A stretch of 52,990 bases of DNA, taken from the NCBI GenBank assembly GCA_902531755.1, contig CACAFI010000007.1, forward strand, positions 1 to 52,990, given 5' to 3'. The DNA is from an uncultured Alphaproteobacteria bacterium (GTDB lineage Bacteria > Pseudomonadota > Alphaproteobacteria > Rhodobacterales > Rhodobacteraceae). A program made the position numbers and the translations under genes. How positions within the stretch are numbered: position 1 is the first letter of the stretch; each line of letters opens with the position of its first letter. The notes beneath the pieces are model-generated. The model had not been told where the DNA came from. It saw only the letters and a list, made by a program, of their open reading frames with translations, and searched no databases. Positions 17,334 through 25,051 of this stretch are shown here, piece after piece.

Positions 17334-18398
17334 CTATATAATGTCAAAATCGAGGGATATTTCTTTGTCGATTGGTTCTAATTGGCACGACAACACAAAT
17401 CCTTTTTTCATTTCCCACTCTTCCAAAGAGTAGTTTTTTTTCATTCTCGCTTTACCCGATCTGACCTTGCATCTACAAGTTGCGCACATGCCGTTTTTAC
17501 AAGAATAAGGTACACTAATTCCATTTTGGTTAGCTTTATCTATAAAATCGTCATTCTTGCTCATACGAAAAGATTTCTTACTTCCGTCTATTAGGAGCTC
17601 TATTTTACTCTCCCCTGCCTCTAAAACTTGGGAAATATCTTCTATATTTTTATCTGTAGCCACAAAAAATAGCTCAGTCATAATTTTTCTTTCTGCCACT
17701 CCCTTGTCTTTTAAATATGATTGCACGGATTTAGTCATATCTATTGGTCCACAAATAAAACATTGGTCTAAATCTTCGAGATCAATAAGATTTTTGTCGC
17801 TCAAAAAAGCTATTTTATCTTGCGTTATTCTTCCATTCAGAAACTCTGTGCTCTGTATCTCTCTAGAAAAAAAATTAAAAACTAATAACCTATCAAGATA
17901 CTTATCTTTTAAGTCCTGTATTTCTGTTTTGTACATCATATCGGCGTACGTTTTATTTGAGTATAAAAGTGTTATTCTCGATTTGTTATTTTGCCTCAGT
18001 GTAGACTTCAAAATGGACATAATTGGAGTAATCCCCGACCCTGCTGCTATAAGTAGGAAGTGATTTGCGTTTTTGCTACTCACAACAAAACTACCATCTG
18101 GGTTGGATATTTGAACTACATCCTCTATTTTTTTTGTTTTAAGAAATTCTGAAAACATACCATTTTCTATATGTTTGACGCCTATCTCAATAAAGTTTTT
18201 ATTGGGTTCAGAACTGATGGAATAGGTTCTAGTGTAGTCCTCTTTTTTCATAGTGAATCTGACACTGATATATTGGCCAGGTTTATGATTAAATTTCTCG
18301 TACAGTGAGTTGGGCAGACTAAATTTTATTCTACTGCTGCCCGCTGTCTCTCTCTTGATTGAGTTTATTTTAAGATCGTAAAACGCTTGTTTAGCCAT
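17334..18398 (-). CDS. paaE: 1,2-phenylacetyl-CoA epoxidase subunit PaaE (reductase)
   Basis: A 354-residue electron-transfer subunit. It has an N-terminal FAD-binding ferredoxin-reductase barrel (RTYSISSEP), an NAD(P)-binding domain (IAAGSGITPIMSIL) and a C-terminal plant-type [2Fe-2S] domain with Cys300, Cys305, Cys308 and Cys338. It passes electrons from NADPH to the di-iron oxygenase PaaA. Length matches known PaaE. The ATG directly follows the paaD stop. It is the last gene of the paaABCDE run; the next minus-strand gene starts about 100 bases further on. Confidence 0.95.
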   Translation of the reverse strand: MAKQAFYDLKINSIKRETAGSSRIKFSLPNSLYEKFNHKPGQYISVRFTMKKEDYTRTYSISSEPNKNFIEIGVKHIENGMFSEFLKTKKIEDVVQISNPDGSFVVSSKNANHFLLIAAGSGITPIMSILKSTLRQNNKSRITLLYSNKTYADMMYKTEIQDLKDKYLDRLLVFNFFSREIQSTEFLNGRITQDKIAFLSDKNLIDLEDLDQCFICGPIDMTKSVQSYLKDKGVAERKIMTELFFVATDKNIEDISQVLEAGESKIELLIDGSKKSFRMSKNDDFIDKANQNGISVPYSCKNGMCATCRCKVRSGKARMKKNYSLEEWEMKKGFVLSCQLEPIDKEISLDFDII

Positions 18399-18881
18399 TT
18401 AAACACACTTAAAATGATCAAAGGGCTCTTTGCAATCCAAACATCTATATAGTGACTTGCATGCTGTTGAGCCAAATTCAGATACCTTTTCAGTTTTATA
18501 AGATGTACATTGTGGACACTTGACCGCTTTTGCAGAGGAACGGCTAAAACTCTTCGTCTCTTTAGGATGTGGAGGTGATATTCCAAACTCCTCCATCTTT
18601 TTTCTCCCATTTTCAGAAATCCAATCTGAGCTCCATGGTGGCGAAAATGACTTTTCAATTATGGCCGATATCCCTAACTTTTTTAACTCATTTGCAATTT
18701 TTTCCTCAATGACTGAAATTGCCGGGCAACCAATATATGTTGGAGCAATAGTTACCACATGGTTTTTATCTTTGCGCCTTATTTCTCTGATTACTCCCAA
18801 ATCGTCTAATGTTAGGAAGGGTAATTCAGGATCGGTCAAGTCTTTTAAGACATCCCATGCTTTTTCAGTGCCTTTTTCCAT
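18399..18881 (-). CDS. paaD: Phenylacetyl-CoA epoxidase maturation protein PaaD
   Basis: A protein of about 160 residues with an N-terminal DUF59/MIP18-type domain (DPELPFLTLDDLGVIREI, TYIGCPA) and a C-terminal four-cysteine zinc-ribbon-like part (CPQC ... CLDC). PaaD is needed for a working epoxidase, probably by helping metal or cluster assembly. Start is uncertain: TTG 18890, GTG 18887 and ATG 18881 are all in frame and overlap or abut the paaC stop, so translation is coupled to paaC; I use the ATG. Confidence 0.93.
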   Translation of the reverse strand: MEKGTEKAWDVLKDLTDPELPFLTLDDLGVIREIRRKDKNHVVTIAPTYIGCPAISVIEEKIANELKKLGISAIIEKSFSPPWSSDWISENGRKKMEEFGISPPHPKETKSFSRSSAKAVKCPQCTSYKTEKVSEFGSTACKSLYRCLDCKEPFDHFKCV

Positions 18882-18883
18882 TT

Positions 18884-19651
18884 TCACCAACTTGAGTTTG
18901 GATAAGCTCTTTGCATATATTGTAGGTCTGAAAGTAAATAACCAAATGCCTCACTGTGTTCACCTTTGCGCCCACCTCTCTTTTTCAAAGTAATTTCTGG
19001 CAAATCTAGATTCCCTTTTTGTAGAATAGTGTCAACTTCGCCTTTCCAACCTTCAAAGATCGAGTTTGGTTCAGGAAGGAAATCATTTTGTGAGCACATT
19101 TCAGTAAAATCGTCATTGTTGAAAAGTTCTCCTAAAAAGGGTTCTAAGTTAACAATAGCGTCAGACATTTTTACATTGCTTTCATCAGTACCATCGCCTA
19201 ACGTGACAACCCATTGAGACGCGTATTTTGAATGATATGAGGTTTCCAGAAACGCCTTTTCTGAAAATTCCTTAAGCTTTTTAAAACAACACTTTATTTT
19301 AACTTTCCTCCAAAAATATTTCATAAAGGTCGAAAAATAGAACAGGCGTAAGACAGTATTTCCAAAATCACCGTTTTCTTGCTCAACAAGCAATAAATTT
19401 TTATATTCATGTTCAAGTCGCAGGAAAGCTAATTGATCCTCATTTTTATATCTAGTGTCTATTTCACATGCTAAGCAATACAAAGTTTGCGCGTGTCCAA
19501 TTAAATCTAGAGCGATGTTAGGAAGCGCAAGATCTTCTTCTAGAGTGGGTGCATGCCCACACCATTCTGAGGTTCTATGGCCCAATATTAGGTTGTCATC
19601 AGCTATTCTTAGTAGACCTTCAAAAACCATATCGGCCGTCTTACTTTTCAT
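18884..19651 (-). CDS. paaC: 1,2-phenylacetyl-CoA epoxidase subunit PaaC
   Basis: A 255-residue helical ferritin-like protein. PaaC is the structural partner of PaaA in the epoxidase core and lacks the full set of di-iron ligands. Recognisable parts are RIADDNLILGHRTSEWCGHAPTLEEDLALPNIALDLIGHA at the N-terminus and YHSKYASQWVVTLGDGT in the middle. The start shares one base with the paaB stop (TAATG). Position in the paaABCDE order and length fit the family. Confidence 0.94.
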   Translation of the reverse strand: MKSKTADMVFEGLLRIADDNLILGHRTSEWCGHAPTLEEDLALPNIALDLIGHAQTLYCLACEIDTRYKNEDQLAFLRLEHEYKNLLLVEQENGDFGNTVLRLFYFSTFMKYFWRKVKIKCCFKKLKEFSEKAFLETSYHSKYASQWVVTLGDGTDESNVKMSDAIVNLEPFLGELFNNDDFTEMCSQNDFLPEPNSIFEGWKGEVDTILQKGNLDLPEITLKKRGGRKGEHSEAFGYLLSDLQYMQRAYPNSSW

Positions 19652-19941
19652 TACATATGACCTACGTCATCTGGAACATCGTAAAAAGTGGGGTGGCGAT
19701 AAATTTTATCATCGGAACTAAAGTTTTCCTCTTTCTCATCAGGATCAGAAGATACTATATCGATAGATTTTACGACCCAAATGGATTGCCCCTCTCCTCT
19801 ACGACTGTATACGTTCCTGGCAGATATTATTGCCATTTCGCGGTCAGGAGCATGAATTGATCCACAGTGACGATGTGACAGGCCATTTTTTGGCTGAATA
19901 AATACCTCCCAAAGGGTAGTTTCTTTTTCTTCACTAACCAA
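19651..19941 (-). CDS. paaB: 1,2-phenylacetyl-CoA epoxidase subunit PaaB
   Basis: A 96-residue protein matching PaaB along its whole length: EVFIQPKNGLSHRHCGSIHA near the start, ARNVYSRRGEGQSIWVVKS in the middle and the VYRHPTFY-like end (IYRHPTFYDVPDDVGHM). PaaB bridges PaaAC units in the epoxidase complex. No ATG is available near the start; TTG 19941, directly after the paaA stop, is the likely start and implies coupled translation. Confidence 0.95.
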   Translation of the reverse strand: MVSEEKETTLWEVFIQPKNGLSHRHCGSIHAPDREMAIISARNVYSRRGEGQSIWVVKSIDIVSSDPDEKEENFSSDDKIYRHPTFYDVPDDVGHM

Positions 19942-19942
19942 T

Positions 19943-20914
19943 TTATTCAGCAGCCTGTAATGCGGTTTGTTTTTTTAAGGCGTGAGCATCCGCTGCAGCT
20001 CTGACCCAACTACCCTCGTTCCAAGCTTTTTGTTTCGCGGCTATCCTTTCGTTATTCATCGGTCCATTCCCTTTTACTACTCTCCAAAACTCGTCCCAGT
20101 TTATCTCACCATACGCATAACCACCTTTGCCATTATTTCTTTTTTTATCCCATTTCAAATCTTTATCAGGAACGACAAGGCCAATTTTTTCTGCCTGTGG
20201 AACGATAGCATCCACGAATTTCTGTCGCAGCTCATCGTTTGTATATCTTTTTATTTTCCATTTTACAGAATTTTCAGTGTTAGGGCTATCGGCATCACTG
20301 GGTCCAAACATCATTACGCTTGGCCACCACCATCTGTTCAAGGCTCTCTGAGCCATTTCTTTCTGTGCTTTTGTTCCTTTAGCAAGGGTAAGCATTATTT
20401 CATATCCTTGCCGCTGGTGAAAACTTTCTTCCTTGCATATTCTAATCATTGCTCGCGCGTAAGGCCCATATGAACATCGGCAAAGGGGAATTTGGTTCAT
20501 TATCGCTGCACCGTCGACAAGCCAACCGATGGCACCGATGTCAGCCCATGTTGGAGTAGGATAATTAAAGATTGATGAGTATTTTGCTTTTCCGGATAAG
20601 AGTTCTTGGGTCATTTCCATTCTTGATTTTCCGAGGGTCTCGGCAGCACAATAAAGATACAGCCCATGACCTGCTTCGTCTTGCACTTTCGCTAAAAGCG
20701 ATAATTTTCTTCTAAGTGTAGGAGCTCTTGTGATCCAATTACCCTCTGGTAGCATACCCACAACTTCCGAATGCGCATGTTGACCTATTTGTCTAATTAG
20801 TGTCTTTCTGTAAGCTTCCGGCATAAAGTCTTTTGGCTCTATCTTTTCATCTCGATTGATTTTTTCCTGAAATTCTTCCAAAGAAGCTATTTTCCCGTTT
20901 TGTTCTCTAGCCAT
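19943..20914 (-). CDS. paaA: 1,2-phenylacetyl-CoA epoxidase catalytic subunit PaaA
   Basis: A 323-residue di-iron oxygenase subunit that epoxidises the ring of phenylacetyl-CoA. Two ExxH iron-ligand motifs are visible (QDEAGHG and CKEESFH), in a ferritin-like helical fold, and the conserved [17 protein letters not shown] segment is present. First gene of paaABCDE, divergent from paaI-paaK across a 165-base control region. An AGGCAGG stretch lies right before the ATG. Confidence 0.96.
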   Translation of the reverse strand: MAREQNGKIASLEEFQEKINRDEKIEPKDFMPEAYRKTLIRQIGQHAHSEVVGMLPEGNWITRAPTLRRKLSLLAKVQDEAGHGLYLYCAAETLGKSRMEMTQELLSGKAKYSSIFNYPTPTWADIGAIGWLVDGAAIMNQIPLCRCSYGPYARAMIRICKEESFHQRQGYEIMLTLAKGTKAQKEMAQRALNRWWWPSVMMFGPSDADSPNTENSVKWKIKRYTNDELRQKFVDAIVPQAEKIGLVVPDKDLKWDKKRNNGKGGYAYGEINWDEFWRVVKGNGPMNNERIAAKQKAWNEGSWVRAAADAHALKKQTALQAAE

Positions 20915-21079
20915 CCTGCCTGCCTATCTTTAGCGTGTCATTCATTATAAATATTTTGTATTTTAATAAAGGTTAATCTTTAATACCAACAAAAAATTAA
21001 TACCAAAAAAAATTGCGTTGAAATTTTATCTAATGTTAATCTAACGCAAGTCCAATTTTCGATACTAGGGAGCTGTGGT
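20915..21079. promoter_or_regulatory. Divergent paa control region with inverted and direct repeats
   Basis: AT-rich gap between divergent paaA and paaI. It holds a perfect 7-base inverted repeat, TTGCGTT at 21013-21019 and AACGCAA at 21043-21049, with centres 30 bases apart. It also holds a direct repeat TTAATACCAA at 20980-20989 and 20997-21006, 17 bases apart. Such an arrangement fits binding of a dimeric regulator to both promoters, but no regulator gene is in the window and neither site matches a consensus I know. Confidence 0.4.
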
Positions 21080-21505
21080 ATGACGCCTTTAGAACGTGCA
21101 AAAAAATCTGCAGAGACAATGTGGAAGAGAGATAAAGCTTCTAAGGGAATTGGTATAAAGATAGAGAGCGTAGCTCCCGGAAAAGCTGATTTAAGTTTAA
21201 TTGTAAAGCAGAGACACCTCAACGGACACGACATTTGCCACGGAGGATTTATTTTTACCCTTGCAGACAGTGCTTTTGCGTTTGCCTGCAATAGCTATAA
21301 TCAAGCGGCGGTTGCCCAAAACAATATGATCACTTTCATAGCGCCTGCACAAAAAGGTGAAAAGCTGATAGCGAAGGCTAGAGAGGTCAGTCGAACAGGC
21401 CGATCAGGGATTTATGATGTTTCCGTTTTTAACGAGAAAGAACAGAAAATAGCCGAGTTCAGAGGACTTTCAAGAACAATCGGTGGCCAAAATTTTAAGG
21501 AATAA
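21080..21505 (+). CDS. paaI: Hotdog-fold phenylacetyl-CoA pathway thioesterase PaaI
   Basis: A 141-residue hotdog thioesterase with the PaaI signature (GHDICHGGFIFTLADSAFAFACNS, catalytic Asp in LADS). PaaI frees CoA from blocked ring-hydroxylated or dead-end phenylacetyl-CoA products. It diverges from paaABCDE and its stop lies 4 bases before the paaK ATG, so paaI and paaK form one transcription unit. Confidence 0.93.
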   Translation: MTPLERAKKSAETMWKRDKASKGIGIKIESVAPGKADLSLIVKQRHLNGHDICHGGFIFTLADSAFAFACNSYNQAAVAQNNMITFIAPAQKGEKLIAKAREVSRTGRSGIYDVSVFNEKEQKIAEFRGLSRTIGGQNFKE

Positions 21506-21509
21506 AATA

Positions 21510-22814
21510 ATGAGGGATTTAACTCCAAAAAAACAGGAATTGGAACTAATCGAGATCGCATCTATCGACGAAATAAAAGCCCTACAACTTGGTAGATTAA
21601 AGTGGTCTGTCGATCACGCCTATAAGAACGTGGCGTTTTACAAAAAAAAATATGATGAAATTGGAATTCACCCTAGCGATTTAAAATATTTGGAGGATAT
21701 AAAGCTATTCCCATTTACAACAAAAGAAGATCTTAGGAAAAACTATCCATTTGATATGTTTGCATACAAATTAAAGGATATTGCTAGAATACATGCTTCA
21801 TCCGGCACTACAGGTAAACCTACAGTTGTCGCTTATACAAAAAATGATTTGGAAATGTGGGAGCACTTAATTGAGCGATGTCTACGTGCCTCGGGCTTGA
21901 AGAAAGGAGATATGCTTCATAATGCATACGGATATGGTCTGTTTACTGGTGGCCTGGGCTTGCATGGGGGAGCTGAAAAAATGGGACTAACTGTTATCCC
22001 AGTATCCGGTGGTATGACAGCACGACAAGTCCAGCTGATCAATGATTTTAAGCCAAAAGGCATAACCGTTACTCCCTCATACATTCTGTCTATTTTAGAT
22101 GAATTCAGAGCACAGGGACTTGATCCTAAGAAATCCTCATTGGAAGTTGGTATTTTCGGAGCTGAGCCCTGGACAAACTCTATGCGTAGCGAGATTGAAT
22201 CACAATTTGATATGCATGCAGTTGATATCTATGGACTATCAGAGGTACTTGGACCGGGAGTGGCTAATGAGTGCGTTGAATCAAAAGACGGTTTACACGT
22301 TTGGGAAGATTATTTCTATCCAGAGATAATCAATGTTGAAACTGGCAAGGTTTTAGAGGACGGAAAGAAAGGTGAGTTGGTTTTTTCATCTTTGTGTAAA
22401 GAGGCCTTTCCTATAATTAGATACAGGACCAGGGATTTAACAAAATTGATGAAGGGTACTGCTCGTTCTATGCGCAGGATGGAAAAAATAACCGGCCGTA
22501 GCGATGATATGATAATAATTAGAGGAGTAAATATCTTTCCCACGCAAATTGAGGAACAATTATTGAAAATAGATAGTTTATCCCCTCATTTCCAAATAAA
22601 GTTAATTAAGGATGGAAGGATGGATAAAATGATAGTGTATACTGAGCATTACAAATCGGAAGATATTGAAAAATCCTATAAGGAAGATTTAGCCCTCAAC
22701 CTGAAAAAACGTGTAAAGGATATAATGGGACTTAATATTGACGTAAATGTTGGAAAAAAAGGTTCAGTGCCAAGGTCGGAAGGAAAAGCCGTAAGAGTAA
22801 TTGATGAAAGATAA
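21510..22814 (+). CDS. paaK: Phenylacetate-CoA ligase PaaK
   Basis: An adenylate-forming ligase (434 residues from the ATG) that makes phenylacetyl-CoA from phenylacetate, ATP and CoA. Key parts are the P-loop-like HASSGTTGKPTVVAYT, the YGLSEVLGPGVANEC motif and the C-terminal lid domain with GRSDDMIIIRGVNIFPTQIE. ATG 21510 is preferred because AAGGA lies eight bases before it; a GTG at 21483 inside paaI is also in frame. It supplies the substrate of the PaaABCE epoxidase. Confidence 0.95.
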   Translation: MRDLTPKKQELELIEIASIDEIKALQLGRLKWSVDHAYKNVAFYKKKYDEIGIHPSDLKYLEDIKLFPFTTKEDLRKNYPFDMFAYKLKDIARIHASSGTTGKPTVVAYTKNDLEMWEHLIERCLRASGLKKGDMLHNAYGYGLFTGGLGLHGGAEKMGLTVIPVSGGMTARQVQLINDFKPKGITVTPSYILSILDEFRAQGLDPKKSSLEVGIFGAEPWTNSMRSEIESQFDMHAVDIYGLSEVLGPGVANECVESKDGLHVWEDYFYPEIINVETGKVLEDGKKGELVFSSLCKEAFPIIRYRTRDLTKLMKGTARSMRRMEKITGRSDDMIIIRGVNIFPTQIEEQLLKIDSLSPHFQIKLIKDGRMDKMIVYTEHYKSEDIEKSYKEDLALNLKKRVKDIMGLNIDVNVGKKGSVPRSEGKAVRVIDER

Positions 22815-22831
22815 ATTAAGTAGAGGAAAAA

Positions 22832-23899
22832 ATGGAAAAACGAACAACAAAAGGAAAAAGTAAGCTTTTTGATAGCGTAACAGAAACTATAGGGGATACG
22901 CCCTGTATAAGAATAAATACACTAGCACCTAAGCATGTGAATATGTATGTCAAAGCTGAGTTTTTTAATCCTGCTAGTTCAGTCAAGGATCGGTTAGCAA
23001 TAAGTATTATAGAAAGTGCTGAGCAAAAAGGTTTGCTCAAGCCAGGTCAGACGGTTGTAGAAGCAACTAGTGGTAATACAGGTATCGGTTTGGCAATGGT
23101 TTGTGCTGCTAAAGGCTATCCACTTGTAGTCACCATGGCAGACAGTTTCTCAATAGAGAGAAGAAAAATTATGAGGTATTTAGGTGCAAGTGTTGTTTTG
23201 ACACCTAGAGCTGAAAAAGGATTTGGGATGTATAACAAAGCAAAAGAGCTTGCTGAAAAAAATGGTTGGTTTTTTGCACAACAATTTGAAACAGAAGCAA
23301 ATGCTGAAATACATGAAAATACAACAGCTCAAGAAATTTTAAATGACTTTTCTGAGGTCGGTTTGGATTATTGGGTGAGTGGATATGGTACTGGAGGAAC
23401 TGTCTCAGGTGTAGGGCGGGTATTAAGAGAAAAAAGCCCAGGGACCAAAATAATTTTAACCGAGCCAGAAAATGCGGCTTTGATTGGGAGTGAATTGAAG
23501 CAAGAGCGACATTCTGACAATACGCCAGCATCAAGTCACTCTTCATGGAATCCCCATTTGATCCAGGGGTGGACACCAGATTTTATACCGTTCGTTCTGC
23601 AGGAGGCGATAGATAATAACTATTTTGACAAGTTGCTTCCTGTTTCTGGTGAGCAAGGAATTACATGGGCAAAAAGATTAGCGCGAGCGGAAGGAATTAT
23701 CACAGGCATATCGGGAGGTTCAACATTTGCGATTGCTATGGAAGTTGCAAAAGGTGCTCCACCTGACTCAAATATTTTGTGTATGTTACCAGATACAGGC
23801 GAAAGGTATTTGTCTTCGCCTCTTTTTGAAGAAATCCCTGAAGAAATGACGGATGAAGAGAAAAAAATATCGACTTCTACCCCAAACTATCAACTGTAG
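22832..23899 (+). CDS. cysK: Cysteine synthase (O-acetylserine sulfhydrylase), PLP enzyme
   Basis: A 355-residue PLP-dependent enzyme. The PLP lysine is in PASSVKDRLA, the substrate loop is EATSGNTGIGLAMVCAAKGY, and the phosphate-binding glycines are in GYGTGGTVSGVG. It makes cysteine from O-acetylserine and sulfide. It is longer than the usual 310-325 residues, with extra sequence around the HSDNTPASSHSSWNPH stretch and an acidic C-terminal tail. AGAGGA precedes the ATG. It starts 17 bases after paaK and may be read through from paaI-paaK. Confidence 0.88.
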   Translation: MEKRTTKGKSKLFDSVTETIGDTPCIRINTLAPKHVNMYVKAEFFNPASSVKDRLAISIIESAEQKGLLKPGQTVVEATSGNTGIGLAMVCAAKGYPLVVTMADSFSIERRKIMRYLGASVVLTPRAEKGFGMYNKAKELAEKNGWFFAQQFETEANAEIHENTTAQEILNDFSEVGLDYWVSGYGTGGTVSGVGRVLREKSPGTKIILTEPENAALIGSELKQERHSDNTPASSHSSWNPHLIQGWTPDFIPFVLQEAIDNNYFDKLLPVSGEQGITWAKRLARAEGIITGISGGSTFAIAMEVAKGAPPDSNILCMLPDTGERYLSSPLFEEIPEEMTDEEKKISTSTPNYQL

Positions 23900-24182
23900 A
23901 AAAGAATCGAAAAATTTGTACTTGATTCGTTTTGTCCACGACGATTTAGAATCGTGTTAAAAAGATATTTTTAAGAAATAATCTTCACAAAAAGACATAA
24001 AAAACAAAAAAAAACGATTTAAAATCAATAACTTATAAATTTCATACCGATTCTCAGAAAAATTGTGAAAAGGGCATTTATTTATCAGGGCAAGTCAATA
24101 GATTTTTTATCAACAATTTTATCCACAGGCACTATCTCATTGAAAAAACAGAAAATTTGGTTTTTTTCCTATAGTAAACTTT
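23900..24182. other. AT-rich intergenic region with DnaA-box-like and clustered GANTC sites
   Basis: The longest gene-free stretch in the window (283 bases). It contains a perfect DnaA box TTATCCACA (24119-24127) and TTATCAACA (24107-24115, one mismatch) in the same direction, starts 12 bases apart, plus a weaker TTGTCCACG (23932-23940). Four GANTC sites, the CcrM methylation target in alphaproteobacteria, lie at 23904, 23924, 23949 and 24049. The middle is very A/T-rich, with inverted repeats ACGATT-TAG-AATCGT (23941-23955) and TTAAAAA-GATA-TTTTTAA just after. It could be a replication origin, a DnaA/CcrM-controlled promoter, or chance. Confidence 0.35.
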
Positions 24183-24416
24183 TTATATGCTGCGGTCATT
24201 GCCAGGCTTCACAATACACACGTATCGAATAGTTACACCATTATCAAGACCAATCTGTTTATCGCGATTCGGTTTTTGATTCAGTGATCTGGCAGCTTCG
24301 ATACACTCGTTTTTTGTGAGATAGGATCGGTTTAAATCGGAAATTGAGTGCGATATTTCAAAGCCCATACCCGTCACAATAGAATAAAGAAATAAACCCC
24401 ACATCTGGTCGACCAT
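24183..24416 (-). CDS. Small protein with N-terminal hydrophobic segment, unknown
   Basis: A 77-residue protein. A strong ribosome binding site (AAAGGAG, seven bases before ATG 24416) supports it as a real gene. The first 20 residues are hydrophobic (MWGLFLYSIVTGMGF), either a signal peptide or an anchor; the rest is polar with two cysteines (NECIEA, YVCIV), possibly disulfide-linked in the periplasm. No family recognised. Confidence 0.6.
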   Translation of the reverse strand: MVDQMWGLFLYSIVTGMGFEISHSISDLNRSYLTKNECIEAARSLNQKPNRDKQIGLDNGVTIRYVCIVKPGNDRSI

Positions 24417-24521
24417 CAGATAACTCCTTTTATGACAAAAAATTACGATTGGTTATCAATAATACTACTCGTAATTTCTCATTCATGATAGACCAATAAA
24501 TATCCTTTTTAGGAGAAATAA

Positions 24522-24983
24522 GTGACAAAAATATATCTGGCATATGGATCGAATTTAAACCATCAACAAATGGCAGAAAGGTGTCCTAACGCGAATTATC
24601 TGGGAAATACTGTACTGAAAGACTGGAGACTAATATTTAAGTCGGTCGCTACTATTGAAAAAGATTTAGGTAAATATGTGCCTGTAGGAGTTTTTCAAAT
24701 CACTGATGAGTGTGAAAAAGCCCTGGATATTTATGAAGACTACCCACAGTTATACGATAAGAAGGAATTAAATGTCATATTAGATGGCACTCAGGTGACA
24801 GCAATGACCTATATTATGGTTGGAAAATATGGCATTGCTCCACCATCTAGAAAGTATTTCAATGTGATTAGCGAAGGCTATAAAAACTGCGATTTAAACT
24901 CAGATTTTTTACTGGAGGCCCAGGAATATTCCATTAAAGCTGACAGTGGTAAAGGATATGAAAGTGCTCGATGGAAGCAATGA
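24522..24983 (+). CDS. Gamma-glutamylcyclotransferase-like (GGCT/AIG2 fold) protein
   Basis: A 153-residue protein with the family's opening motif YLAYGSNLNHQQMAERCPNA (YGSNL substrate loop) and a glutamate in the later part that may serve as the catalytic acid (DIYEDYPQLYDKKE). The family turns gamma-glutamyl amines or peptides into 5-oxoproline. Start is GTG 24522, preceded by AGGAG. Followed by a strong terminator. The exact substrate is unknown. Confidence 0.85.
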   Translation: MTKIYLAYGSNLNHQQMAERCPNANYLGNTVLKDWRLIFKSVATIEKDLGKYVPVGVFQITDECEKALDIYEDYPQLYDKKELNVILDGTQVTAMTYIMVGKYGIAPPSRKYFNVISEGYKNCDLNSDFLLEAQEYSIKADSGKGYESARWKQ

Positions 24984-25016
24984 TTAGCTAGTATCTAACA
25001 TATTTTTTTAAGTGAT

Positions 25017-25046
25017 AAGGGCAGTATTTACTACTGCCCTTTTTTT
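25017..25046. terminator. Bidirectional rho-independent terminator
   Basis: Perfect 8-base stem GGGCAGTA (25019-25026) / TACTGCCC (25032-25039) with a 5-base loop, followed by seven T on the plus strand. On the minus strand the stem is followed by TT, a few bases and a later T-rich stretch. It lies between the convergent cyclotransferase and permease genes and can serve both. Confidence 0.85.
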
Positions 25047-25051
25047 CGATT

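Noticed and set aside
17557-18063. 168-codon plus-strand open frame inside paaE
   Set aside because: Antisense to a clear paaE with conserved domains; no independent support.
19982-20473. 163-codon plus-strand frame inside paaA
   Set aside because: Antisense shadow of the conserved paaA gene; composition is not protein-like.
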